DNA from: an uncultured Rhizobiaceae group bacterium
GTDB taxonomy: Bacteria > Pseudomonadota > Alphaproteobacteria > Rhizobiales > Rhizobiaceae
Reading direction: 5' to 3'
Assembly (NCBI GenBank): GCA_937930635.1
Contig: CALHCF010000016.1
Location: 1-45,903, forward strand
Length of the DNA stretch: 45,903 bases
Made by a program: the position numbers and the translations under genes. Below, piece by piece: positions 1-7,896 of this stretch. The notes beneath the pieces are model-generated. The model searched no databases, was not told the origin of the DNA, and was given only the letters and a program-made list of their open reading frames with translations. Every line of letters starts with the position of its first letter. The first letter of the stretch is position 1.

Positions 1-144
1 CGCCTTACGGAGGTAGAATGATATTCGATGACAGAATGATGGGAATACCCTATCTGCCGAGCGCATGGACCGAGCTACGCAACAAGGGCGCCTCTTCGCC
101 AGGAAGAGCCGACCAGAACAATAATCTATTCTGAAAGGAAAAAT

Positions 145-231
145 TGGTGCGGTCGAGAAGACTCGAACTTCCACCCCATTTCTGGGACAGCGACCTCAAC
201 GCTGCGCGTCTACCAGTTCCGCCACGGCCGC
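145..231 (-). tRNA. tRNA-Leu (anticodon GAG)
   Basis: The minus strand folds as a class II tRNA with a D-arm, an anticodon stem CAGCG/CGCTG around loop TTGAGGT (anticodon GAG), a long variable arm CCCA-GAAA-TGGG, a T-arm with loop TTCGAGT, and an encoded CCA at 145-147. It decodes CUC/CUU leucine codons. The acceptor stem GCGGCCG/CGACCGC carries one C-A mismatch at pair 5-68; the other six pairs are Watson-Crick. Confidence 0.95.
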
Positions 232-396
232 ACTGCCACGTCGTTTGACTGGTTCGCGGGGTGGTAACAAAAGGTGCCGGGCCACACAAGCTCAAATGTC
301 GACGGTGTCGATATTATTGAAGGGCCGTGACAGGACCGTCAGCCCTGCACCTGCCGGGGTCTTGTGCCGGGTCAACAGCTTTGCCACATAGGCTCA

Positions 397-1146
397 ATGG
401 TCAGACTGAACGACACCCCGGTTGCAGATTTTAAGGCGAACCCCGACAGTTCCCCTGTCGAATGGCGGATTGCGACCCAGCCTGTGGATTATGACGAAGC
501 CGTTTTGACCATGGAGACACGTGTTGCGGCCATCGCGCAGGGCCGTGAACGCGAATGTGTCTGGCTGGTTGAACACCCTCCCCTCTATACCGCTGGCGTC
601 AGCGCCAGGACAGACGATCTTGTTTCTCCCGACCGTTTTCCTGTTTTTGAAACCCGCAGAGGCGGCCAATACACCTATCATGGTCCCGGCCAGAGGGTGG
701 CCTATGTCATGCTCGATCTAAACCGTCGCAAACAGGATGTGCGCCTGTTTGTTGCCGCACTGGAACGGTGGCTTATCGACACACTCGACCGGTTTAATGT
801 GAAAGGTGAACGCCGCGAAGACCGGGTGGGCGTTTGGGTACAACGGCCTGAAAAACCGGCCGCAGCAGGAGAGATTGCGGAAGACAAAATCGCTGCAATT
901 GGTATCAGGCTCAAAAAATGGGTTTCCTATCACGGCATCTCAATCAACGTTGAGCCGGATCTGGACCATTTTTCCGGGATTGTTCCCTGCGGTGTTCAGG
1001 GCCACGGGGTAACCAGTCTGGTTGATCTGGGTCTGCCGGTCACGATTGAAGATCTTGATATCGCGTTGAAAGACGCTTTTATCGAAATATTCGGGCCTGT
1101 TGCCAACTACTCCGCAAATGATTCTGGAGTGTCAAAATCCCTTTGA
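397..1146 (+). CDS. lipB: Octanoyl-[acyl-carrier-protein]:protein N-octanoyltransferase (lipoate biosynthesis)
   Basis: LipB moves an octanoyl group from acyl carrier protein to target lysines of lipoyl domains (for example pyruvate dehydrogenase E2), the first step of endogenous lipoate synthesis in the cytosol. Seen: the [12 protein letters not shown] signature at about residues 88-99, [10 protein letters not shown] with the catalytic lysine near 164, and IVPCGV with the acyl-accepting cysteine near 198. The 249-residue length suits rhizobial LipB. The frame is open upstream to a GTG at 364, but ATG 397 gives a more usual N-terminus. The 3' end overlaps the convergent nucleotidyltransferase gene by 40 nt. 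Confidence 0.95.
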   Translation: MVRLNDTPVADFKANPDSSPVEWRIATQPVDYDEAVLTMETRVAAIAQGRERECVWLVEHPPLYTAGVSARTDDLVSPDRFPVFETRRGGQYTYHGPGQRVAYVMLDLNRRKQDVRLFVAALERWLIDTLDRFNVKGERREDRVGVWVQRPEKPAAAGEIAEDKIAAIGIRLKKWVSYHGISINVEPDLDHFSGIVPCGVQGHGVTSLVDLGLPVTIEDLDIALKDAFIEIFGPVANYSANDSGVSKSL

Positions 1147-1691
1147 GCGGCTTCGCCAATTTCTATTTCGATCACATGGTCACGATGGGCTTTGATAAGC
1201 GTGCGGGCACCGCTGTCTCCCTCCAGCAATTTGAGCGCGGTGAAATATGATGGCCCGAACAAAACCGGGTTGCCCCACTGACCGTCCGCAGTTGCAACCA
1301 CAATAGCCTTCTCGCTGGCCGCACTACTGTAAGCGGAAATCAGTTCATCGATATGTTTGCTCTCCACCATGGGCATATCGCCCAGGAGGATCATCACCGC
1401 AGCCCGGCCCTGGAGCCGATAAATTCCGGCACGAATGGAACCGGCCATTCCATTGGCATAGTCACTGTTGCGGAATGTCGCACAACCCCTTGGTAAAAGT
1501 GCTTCAACCCGTTCAGCCTCGTGACCCGTTATCACGCAAAAACGGTCGAGCCTGCTGGCCGACACAGCATCCAGCACATGCTGCACCAGAGGTTTGTCAT
1601 GCCACATCATGCAAAGCTTGTTGTCTTCACCCATCCGCGAAGATTGTCCGGCTGCCAGAATGACACCACAAATCGGCACACTGTCCATCAT
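1107..1691 (-). CDS. MocA/MobA-like molybdenum cofactor nucleotidyltransferase
   Basis: A 194-residue NTP-transferase-fold protein. Seen: the nucleotide-binding signature [15 protein letters not shown] (residues 12-26), the metal-binding LGDMP (103-107), and WGNPV (139-143) with GDSGAR (159-164), typical of the MocA/CoxI-associated branch that transfers CMP or GMP to molybdopterin. It is the last gene of the overlapping operon. Its ATG (1691-1689) shares one base with the TGA of the molybdopterin-binding gene (TGATG), implying translational coupling. In related bacteria the two domains are often one fused protein; here they are separate. Inferred role: making the dinucleotide form of the cofactor for a xanthine/CO-dehydrogenase-type enzyme. 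Specificity for CTP rather than GTP is not decided by the sequence. Confidence 0.85.
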   Translation of the reverse strand: MMDSVPICGVILAAGQSSRMGEDNKLCMMWHDKPLVQHVLDAVSASRLDRFCVITGHEAERVEALLPRGCATFRNSDYANGMAGSIRAGIYRLQGRAAVMILLGDMPMVESKHIDELISAYSSAASEKAIVVATADGQWGNPVLFGPSYFTALKLLEGDSGARTLIKAHRDHVIEIEIGEAAQRDFDTPESFAE

Positions 1692-2701
1692 CAGCCCTCT
1701 CTGGGTTGCGGGCGCTCGATTTCCATCAAAAGACCACCGGCCCCCAGACCGCAAACATAGTCTTCCCCAACCGGCAACCCGCAAACCACCCTTTGCAACA
1801 CCCAGTCAAATCCATTTTCAGCGGGGCTGCGCGCGCAGCCCGGCGCTCCGATAACCGGCTTTCTGGAAAGCGACCCCGTCATGAGAAGGTTTCCCGGATC
1901 AACCGGGATACCGAAGCGCTCGACGTCCCCTCCCGCTGAAGTCAGACCTGCCGGGATAACGTCCAAAATATCCGTGATAGCAGAGGCACCAAAGACAACC
2001 AGCACATCGACTTCGTCCTTCATCGCAGTCAATGCGGAAGCGAGCGCCTGTTCATCATGAGCAATACGCTCCTCACGAACCAGACTGCTTCCAAGAACCT
2101 TCAGCCGATCGTTCAGCAAACGCGATGTCTTATCCATGACAGACGCTTTCAGCGACGGCAGCATGGTCGCTATCAATCCGACTTTACAGGGAAGCGCCGC
2201 ATGGACGGAAAATCCCTGGCTATCAGCGAGCACCTCGCGGACTGCCTGCAGGGAAGCCTTGTCGACGGCAAACGGAATGATCTTGACGGTGGCAATCATC
2301 CTGCCATCACGCACGAACTCCGTATCAGCCAATGTTGCAACAGTGATCGCAGGGTCTATGCGGTTGACGCGGTTTAACGTTTCGCGAGAGACGGAAAGCG
2401 TTCCATCACACGTCGCATAGAAATTTACCCGGCCGGTAAATGCCGGTTCCGTGCGCATACCGGCAGCATCGCCAGCAGCTTTACAGAGAGCATGGGCGAT
2501 TTGCTCGGCAGCGTCATTTTCGGCAACATCATCCGCCTCCAGACGCGCAACAATGAGAGTATCAACGCCTGTTCCCGCTATTGTCGCAAGATCATCAGCT
2601 CCCAAAACATGCCCCTTCTTGAGGCGGCCATCCGGTAGTTGCAGGGCATGAGCGAGGATGGCGCCTTTGGCCCCGTCCAGAGGCACCGGACCAAACTTCA
2701 C
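1691..2701 (-). CDS. Molybdopterin-binding (MoeA/MogA-fold) protein
   Basis: A 336-residue protein with a MoCF-biosynthesis-type domain at about residues 170-310. VDVLVVFGASAITD (231-244) and PVIGAPGCARSPAENGFDWV (282-301) correspond to the molybdopterin-binding loops of this fold. The N-terminal half (HVLGADD near 31-37) resembles the partner domain found in MoeA-like/NTP-transferase fusions. It starts with GTG at 2701 in a GTGA overlap with the XdhC gene upstream, and its stop overlaps the ATG of the MocA-like gene. Placed between XdhC and MocA, it probably handles Mo insertion or presentation of the cofactor. The exact reaction is inferred from the family and context. Confidence 0.85.
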   Translation of the reverse strand: MKFGPVPLDGAKGAILAHALQLPDGRLKKGHVLGADDLATIAGTGVDTLIVARLEADDVAENDAAEQIAHALCKAAGDAAGMRTEPAFTGRVNFYATCDGTLSVSRETLNRVNRIDPAITVATLADTEFVRDGRMIATVKIIPFAVDKASLQAVREVLADSQGFSVHAALPCKVGLIATMLPSLKASVMDKTSRLLNDRLKVLGSSLVREERIAHDEQALASALTAMKDEVDVLVVFGASAITDILDVIPAGLTSAGGDVERFGIPVDPGNLLMTGSLSRKPVIGAPGCARSPAENGFDWVLQRVVCGLPVGEDYVCGLGAGGLLMEIERPQPREG

Positions 2702-3405
2702 GCTGCCTGCTCCGACGCCAGCGCAACATTGGGTTTGCGCAATGCTTCGACAATCTGGGCGAGAACGGCAACCGCGATTTCCGCCGGATTGGCCGCACCA
2801 ATATCAAGGCCGATAGGAGCGCAAATCCGATCAAGGTCAACACCATCAACACCGGTCGCAGACAACCGGTCAACGCGCTTGGCGTTGGTTTTTCGTCCCC
2901 CCAGCGCCCCGACATAAAAACATCCTGCATCGAGTGCGGCCATCAATGGAAAATCATCAATCTTGGGATCATGGGTGACAACCGCAAGCGCGGTAAAAGC
3001 ATCCAGAGGTTGTCGTTTCAAAACCTCCTCCGGCCACTCCGCATGGCAGACCACGTTTTGAAAACGCTCCGGCGTGGCAAAGGCCGTGCGCGGATCAATA
3101 ATGGTAACATCAAAACCGCACGCCTGCGCCATCGGATAGAGCGCCTGGGAAATATGAACCGCGCCAATAATGACCAATCTCGGCGGCGGTACATACATTT
3201 GTATGAAAATCTCACCGGCGGCGGTTTCGACGATACCCGATTTTCCAGAACGCAGACGCTGTGTGATTTGTTCAGCCAGCGGATCGCCAGCTATATCGTC
3301 CTCAACCACCAGCCTTTTTTGACCGTCAGCAAGGTGCGTGACAACCGCAACAGCTTTGCGGCTCTGACGTGCAATATTGAGCCGTTGCAGAAGTTCGCTG
3401 TCCAT
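2698..3405 (-). CDS. XdhC family protein, C-terminal Rossmann domain (CoxF/XdhC-like)
   Basis: A 235-residue protein matching the C-terminal half of XdhC, the chaperone that binds molybdenum cofactor and aids its sulfuration and insertion into xanthine dehydrogenase-type enzymes. Seen: the Rossmann segment LVIIGAVHISQALYPMA (about residues 77-93), IDPRTAFATPERF, and the closing IGLDIGAANPAEIAVAVLAQI helix. The start is ATG 3405, which shares one base with the TGA of the preceding XdhC N-terminal gene (TGATG), although the frame is open further upstream. The two halves that are usually one XdhC polypeptide are thus made as two coupled proteins. Confidence 0.88.
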   Translation of the reverse strand: MDSELLQRLNIARQSRKAVAVVTHLADGQKRLVVEDDIAGDPLAEQITQRLRSGKSGIVETAAGEIFIQMYVPPPRLVIIGAVHISQALYPMAQACGFDVTIIDPRTAFATPERFQNVVCHAEWPEEVLKRQPLDAFTALAVVTHDPKIDDFPLMAALDAGCFYVGALGGRKTNAKRVDRLSATGVDGVDLDRICAPIGLDIGAANPAEIAVAVLAQIVEALRKPNVALASEQAA

Positions 3406-3734
3406 CAGCTTGTCACAGGCTCGACATAAACACGAATTCGGCCACCGCAGGACAATCCAACCTCCCACGCGGTTTCATCTGCAACACCAAATTCCAGCAT
3501 CTTTGGCTTACCGGATTCGATGGCATCAACCGCTTCAAATACAACGGCACCTTCCACACAGCCCCCGGAAACGGAGCCTTCAAAATTGCCTTCCTGATCG
3601 ATGACAAGATGGCTCCCGACAGGACGTGGCGCCGACCCCCAGGTCTCAACCACCGTGGCCAGTGCTATCGCTCGACCATCCTTTTGCCAGGTTTGCGCAA
3701 TCGCGAGCGGGTCTATTTCGGGAGATTCAGCCAT
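3405..3734 (-). CDS. XdhC family protein, N-terminal CoxI-type domain
   Basis: A 109-residue protein holding only the XdhC_CoxI domain. Seen: TWGSAPRPVGSHLVI (31-45), EGSVSGGCVEGAVV (52-65) and GLSCGGRI (93-100), the conserved glycine/cysteine blocks of the family; the cysteine of SGGCVEG is the invariant one. It lies 31 nt downstream of the CoxE-like gene and is coupled to the Rossmann half of XdhC through a TGATG overlap. Inferred role: delivery of molybdenum cofactor to a hydroxylase together with the next gene product. Confidence 0.9.
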   Translation of the reverse strand: MAESPEIDPLAIAQTWQKDGRAIALATVVETWGSAPRPVGSHLVIDQEGNFEGSVSGGCVEGAVVFEAVDAIESGKPKMLEFGVADETAWEVGLSCGGRIRVYVEPVTS

Positions 3735-3765
3735 GATCTTTTATATATGAGAAAGCCTGCCCCGT

Positions 3766-5010
3766 TCAACGCCTGGTGGCACCCAGAGCGTCACAAAGAT
3801 TGGCCAGAGAATCGAGAGAATGAACGGCACGAAAATCATCAACATAAGGAAGCATCGCACGGACCCCCGCCGCCCGAGGTTCAAACCCGTCAAAACGCAA
3901 CAACGGATTAAGCCAGATGAGCCTGCGACAGGATTTGTGAAGCCGCTCAATCTCTTTTTCAAGCTGCTCGATACCGGTTTCATCGGAAGCTCTTTCCAGA
4001 CCGTCTGTGATCAGCAAAACCACAGCACCCTGTCCCAGCACACGACGCCCCCAAAGGCGGTTAAAAGTCGCAAAGGTCTCGCCTATCCGGGTGCCACCTT
4101 CCCAGTCCGGCACCTGTTCTGAAACATCATCGAGCGCTTCATCTGGATCTTTATTGCGCAGCGCCCGGGTGATGTTGGTCAGGCGGGTTCCAAACAGGAA
4201 GGTGTGAACTCGTTTTCTCTGGTCGGTCAGCGCATGAAGAAAATGCAGAAATATCCGGGTATATTGACTCATCGATCCTGAGATATCGGCCAGCACAACC
4301 AGAGGCGGCTGGATTTGCCGCCGCTCACGAAATCGCGGCAGGATCAGATCTCCCCCCGTTGCCATGCTTTTCCGCAAGACAGCCCGCGGGTCGATTATCC
4401 GGCCTTGTGAAGAGGGACGGAAGCGGCGGGTGTGCACCAAATCAATCGGCAGGTATAGTTTTTTTATTTCCGCACGTGCCTCTGTCAGTTCAGCGGCGCT
4501 CATTTGAGCAAAGTCCTTTTTGTGCAGCACTTCCTTGGCGTTCATGGAGAATGACGCATCGATCTCGATTTCCGGTCGTTCCGGCACCTCCTGTTCTCGC
4601 GCATTTTTGAACAGGGCTTCCGCCACTCTGGACTGTCCCGCTTTCGGCTTTTCCTGCTCCGTGCGCGGATCTGCCATGGGAGAAAACATGGCGATCATCT
4701 TCTCCACCAGGTCACGTGAGCGCCAATAGAGCGAGAAGGCTTCATGAAAAACCGGATGGTCTTCCTTGCGGGTTACAAACACGCAGTGAAGGGTCCAGTA
4801 GAGATCGTCACGATCACCCAGCCCGGCAGCTCTGACTGCTGCTACGGCATCAACCACACTGGAGGGACCCAGCCGCAGGCCAGCTTCACGCAGGGCTCGT
4901 CCGAAATAGAGTATGTTTTCGGGCAGATGCCCGCCAACCGCTTCGCTTGGCACGTTTCCCGCAGCCACCGAACTAGCCCCCGGACGCGGCAGCGCCTTCC
5001 TTGGCTCCAT
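3766..5010 (-). CDS. CoxE-like von Willebrand factor A domain protein
   Basis: A 414-residue VWA protein of the CoxE family. Known role of CoxE: with the CoxD ATPase it builds the copper-sulfido-molybdenum site of CO dehydrogenase. Seen: an alpha-helical N-terminal domain, a basic linker near 195-235, then a VWA domain with MIDAS residues ADISGSMS (241-248), GGTRIGET (305-312) and LLITDGLER (332-340). ATG 5010 overlaps the end of the ATPase gene by 38 nt; an in-frame GTG at 4968, just after that gene's stop, is an alternative start. Pairing with the MoxR-type ATPase is the standard ATPase/VWA chaperone arrangement. The client enzyme is not in the window. Confidence 0.9.
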   Translation of the reverse strand: MEPRKALPRPGASSVAAGNVPSEAVGGHLPENILYFGRALREAGLRLGPSSVVDAVAAVRAAGLGDRDDLYWTLHCVFVTRKEDHPVFHEAFSLYWRSRDLVEKMIAMFSPMADPRTEQEKPKAGQSRVAEALFKNAREQEVPERPEIEIDASFSMNAKEVLHKKDFAQMSAAELTEARAEIKKLYLPIDLVHTRRFRPSSQGRIIDPRAVLRKSMATGGDLILPRFRERRQIQPPLVVLADISGSMSQYTRIFLHFLHALTDQRKRVHTFLFGTRLTNITRALRNKDPDEALDDVSEQVPDWEGGTRIGETFATFNRLWGRRVLGQGAVVLLITDGLERASDETGIEQLEKEIERLHKSCRRLIWLNPLLRFDGFEPRAAGVRAMLPYVDDFRAVHSLDSLANLCDALGATRR

Positions 5011-5920
5011 GGGAGCGGGCTTCCGCCCGGATTTCCTTCAAGATAGCAGCGCTCTCACTCGCCTGAATCTGCGCAATGTCGTCCTGATATTTCAACACAA
5101 CACCCAGCGTGTCTGAGATCGCTTGCGGATCAAGCGCAACCTTATCAAGTTCCATCAGGGCGGTTGCCCAGTCGAGTGTTTCGGCAATGCCAGGGTTTTT
5201 AAACAGCTCCTGCTGACGCAACCGCTGCACATAGCCAACGACTTCCTGCGACAGGACTGCACCAGCGCCGGGAACCTTGCGCCTGACAATTTCCAGCTCA
5301 CGGTCCGCTTCAGGATAATCAACCCAATGATAGAGACATCGCCTTTTCAGGGCATCGTGAATCTCGCGGGTTCTGTTGGTTGTAATGATCACGATCGGTG
5401 GCTCGGCAGCCTTTATGGTGCCCAATTCAGGAATTGTGACCTGAAAGTCAGACAGAATTTCCAGCAGAAAGGCTTCAAACGCCTCATCGGTGCGATCCAG
5501 TTCATCAATCAGAAGAACGGGCGCCCGGCCATCCACCTGTTCCAGTGCCTGAAGTATGGGGCGGCGGATCAAAAAACGATCCGAAAACACATCGTCTTCC
5601 ATGGCGTCTCGGTTGGTATCGCCACTGGCCTCACGCATCCGGATATCAACCATCTGAGCAGCATAGTTCCACTCGTAAACAGCTGATGAAATATCCAGCC
5701 CTTCATAGCACTGCAGCCGGATCAAAGGTCTGTCCAGACTGGAAGACAGAACCTTGGCAATCTCGGTCTTTCCAACTCCTGCCTCCCCTTCCAGGAAAAG
5801 CGGACGCTGCATTTTCAAAGACAGATAGAGCACCGTGGCAAGAGAACGGTCAGCCACATAGTCAGCGCCTTCAAGAAGAGCCAGAGTTGCGTCAATTGAA
5901 GTTGGAATTGCGTTGGTCAT
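4973..5920 (-). CDS. MoxR family AAA+ ATPase (CoxD-like)
   Basis: A 315-residue AAA+ ATPase of the MoxR/CoxD group. Seen: Walker A GEAGVGKT (45-52), Walker B VLLIDELDR (135-143), a sensor-1 TTNRTRE (180-186) and the following KRRC arginine pair. CoxD-type ATPases act with a VWA partner to remodel a substrate protein during metal-centre assembly. It is the first gene of the six-gene maturation operon; the downstream VWA gene overlaps its 3' end. No clear Shine-Dalgarno sequence precedes ATG 5920, and a regulator was not seen nearby. Confidence 0.92.
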   Translation of the reverse strand: MTNAIPTSIDATLALLEGADYVADRSLATVLYLSLKMQRPLFLEGEAGVGKTEIAKVLSSSLDRPLIRLQCYEGLDISSAVYEWNYAAQMVDIRMREASGDTNRDAMEDDVFSDRFLIRRPILQALEQVDGRAPVLLIDELDRTDEAFEAFLLEILSDFQVTIPELGTIKAAEPPIVIITTNRTREIHDALKRRCLYHWVDYPEADRELEIVRRKVPGAGAVLSQEVVGYVQRLRQQELFKNPGIAETLDWATALMELDKVALDPQAISDTLGVVLKYQDDIAQIQASESAAILKEIRAEARSHGAKEGAAASGG

Positions 5921-6394
5921 AAAGAAGTTTCAAAATGAACGGACAGTATGTCTTACACCCAATAGCTGCGGCAATGAAGGGCCAGCAGCTATATCCCGGT
6001 GTCGATTTTTCGTGAGCAAAAAAAGACCTGTCCTCTCCGGACGAAGAGGACAGGTCTAAAACAGCCGTTCAGGGGCGATCGACGACTGCTATTTTTCTTC
6101 AGCAACCTGGCGAAATACCCTCGTAATCTCACCATAGCTGATGATTTAAGATAGGAAACGCGCTCGCAACCATCTGTGAGAAAAATCACACTTCCCAAAC
6201 GTCATATAAGAAGCCAAAAAAAGGTATCAAGAAACGGAAACCGCCTCAAAAGGCATATGGAATCTTTAGATTTCAGATAGTTAAGAGGGTCATGTCATTT
6301 AATGAGACAAGGCGTCCGCTTTGCAGGCAGTCAGCGAAACCTCACAATGCAGAGCCGGAAAAATAAGAGGTACTGGAATCGCGTAACGCCCTGC
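5921..6394. other. Intergenic region between the Mo-maturation operon and the ilv operon end
   Basis: This 474-base gap holds a strong hairpin terminator at 6018-6057. Short open frames here run through the hairpin or lack coding character, and I do not support any as a gene. The stretch from about 6060 to 6394 is moderately AT-rich and otherwise unremarkable. A promoter for the maturation operon presumably lies in the part next to 5920, but no convincing -35/-10 pair is visible. Confidence 0.6.
6018..6057 (-). terminator. Rho-independent terminator downstream of the ilv operon
   Basis: A perfect 13-bp stem (6024-6036 with 6045-6057) around an 8-nt loop is followed, in minus-strand reading, by seven T residues (6024-6018). 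It lies downstream of the lipoprotein gene that ends the ilv operon and would keep ilv transcripts out of the maturation operon. Confidence 0.85.
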
Positions 6395-7147
6395 TCAGTT
6401 GCCACTCCCGGGCAGCCCCTTCTTCAGTGACGCGGCAAAATTACAAGCATCGTCATCTTCATCCGCTCCGGCGCAAGCCTTGTCGAAATACTCTCGGGCC
6501 TTTGCATAGTCGACCACTGTTCCCTGGCCTTCCGCATGAGCATCTCCCAACATAACGCATCCCCAACCATCATCGTTCGAACAGGCAATATCGAATAGCC
6601 CGAACGTACAGGCATGTTTCTGCGCATCAGGGAGATTGGACATGGGGTCATCCTTCATCGGCGCATTTACGATACCGCCACCGCGATTTGTGCAACCGGA
6701 AGCGCTGCCTGCCGCACAAGCCCGCCCATAAGCCATACGATCGCTGATCCCGCCAATCTGGTCTTTAACTTCTTCAAGAGCATAGGCCAGTGAAAGACAG
6801 GCTTCACCATCGCCTTCAACACACATCGCAAGGCAAAGTTCGGACCCAACCAGGCACATCTCCATATCGACATCGCCTTCACCCAGAACATTCTTGACGA
6901 CAGAGACAGAGGTCGATTTTTCTGTACCAAAATGCTGTGCCGGACAGGTGTTGAAATATTTGGAAAACCGCTCGTCTCCCATCACCTTGCCGGAGGTCAG
7001 TTTCAGCGCAGCGATCTTTTTACCTTCATCTTTCACCCGCTCTTCAACCTTGCTGGCCAGGTCGGAAAACTCGTCCTCTTCTGAACAGCCAGCCAGGACC
7101 AGAAACGCGCTTAATGCGATCAACCAGGAAAACTGAACAAACTTCAT
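6395..7147 (-). CDS. Cysteine-rich Sel1/Hcp-like repeat lipoprotein
   Basis: A 250-residue predicted lipoprotein. The N-terminus has a hydrophobic signal ending in a lipobox LVLAGC with the lipidated cysteine at residue 21. The mature part holds many paired cysteines in helical-repeat contexts (YGRACAAGSASGC, HACTFGLFDIAC, YFDKACAGADEDDDAC), plus GDAHAEGQGTVVDYAKAREY, a clear Sel1-like repeat. This pattern recalls Helicobacter Hcp proteins, where each repeat is closed by a disulfide. ATG 7147 overlaps the ilvH stop (ATGA), so it is probably translated from the ilv message. Function unknown; a protein-protein interaction role in the envelope is an inference from the fold. Confidence 0.75.
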   Translation of the reverse strand: MKFVQFSWLIALSAFLVLAGCSEEDEFSDLASKVEERVKDEGKKIAALKLTSGKVMGDERFSKYFNTCPAQHFGTEKSTSVSVVKNVLGEGDVDMEMCLVGSELCLAMCVEGDGEACLSLAYALEEVKDQIGGISDRMAYGRACAAGSASGCTNRGGGIVNAPMKDDPMSNLPDAQKHACTFGLFDIACSNDDGWGCVMLGDAHAEGQGTVVDYAKAREYFDKACAGADEDDDACNFAASLKKGLPGSGN

Positions 7148-7743
7148 ATGGACATTCCCAATTCTCCGCGATTGAGTGCCGCGATACCTGTACGGCAAAC
7201 TTCAACGAGCCCAAGCGGCTGCATGATGGCAATAAACTGTTCCACTTTAGAAGAACGCCCCGTGATTTCGAAAGTAAAGTGCTCGGTTGATGCATCAATC
7301 ACCTGGGCCCGAAATGCATCGGCAAGCCGCATAGCTTCGACCCGCTTTTCGCCCGCACCACGCACTTTGACCAGAGCAAGCTCTCTTTCAAGCGGTTTTT
7401 CGTAGCCCTTTTCGATCGCCACAAGGGTTAGATCAACAACCCGGTGAACAGGCACCATCCGCTCAAGCTGGCGCTTGATCTGTTCCAGCACTTTCGGCGT
7501 TCCCTTGGCGATGATGGTAATCCTCGACAGGTGCTTTTCGTGCTCGGTTTCTGAAACCGTCAGGCTTTCGATGTTGTAACCGCGCCCGGAAAACAGACCA
7601 ATCACCCGCGCCAGAACCCCTGCCTCATTGTCTACCAGAACCGACAGCGTGTGCTGCACAATGGTCTCACTGTCCGGCGCGATAAAGTAAGCCGAGGCCG
7701 GTGGCGACATAAGCGGGCCCTGATTTTCGATTGTATCATTCAT
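7144..7743 (-). CDS. ilvH: Acetolactate synthase small (regulatory) subunit
   Basis: The regulatory subunit of acetohydroxyacid synthase, first common enzyme of valine, leucine and isoleucine synthesis; it activates the catalytic subunit and binds valine for feedback inhibition. Seen: an N-terminal ACT domain (HTLSVLVDNEAGVLARVIGL, then GRGYNIESLTVSETE) and the C-terminal extension ending in EITGRSSKVEQFIAIMQPLG. ATG 7743 gives 199 residues; the frame is open upstream, but the preceding residues do not look like IlvH. It follows ilvB by about 150 nt and shares ATGA with the lipoprotein gene. Confidence 0.95.
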   Translation of the reverse strand: MNDTIENQGPLMSPPASAYFIAPDSETIVQHTLSVLVDNEAGVLARVIGLFSGRGYNIESLTVSETEHEKHLSRITIIAKGTPKVLEQIKRQLERMVPVHRVVDLTLVAIEKGYEKPLERELALVKVRGAGEKRVEAMRLADAFRAQVIDASTEHFTFEITGRSSKVEQFIAIMQPLGLVEVCRTGIAALNRGELGMSI

Positions 7744-7896
7744 GGGGTGAAAACCTTGTTTGTAATCTGGAGAATTTGGGCCGCCAGCAACCGGGTCGCA
7801 AGCAAAAAGCCGGGCTGACGCGCTGGTAACAACAAACACTATTGCAACCAGCGGACTGCATATCAGTACTCTGGCTGTCCTGCCTGAACATCAACG

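Noticed and set aside
5989..6198. 69-codon minus-strand frame in the gap before the maturation operon
   Set aside because: It runs through the terminator hairpin and shows no protein-family features.
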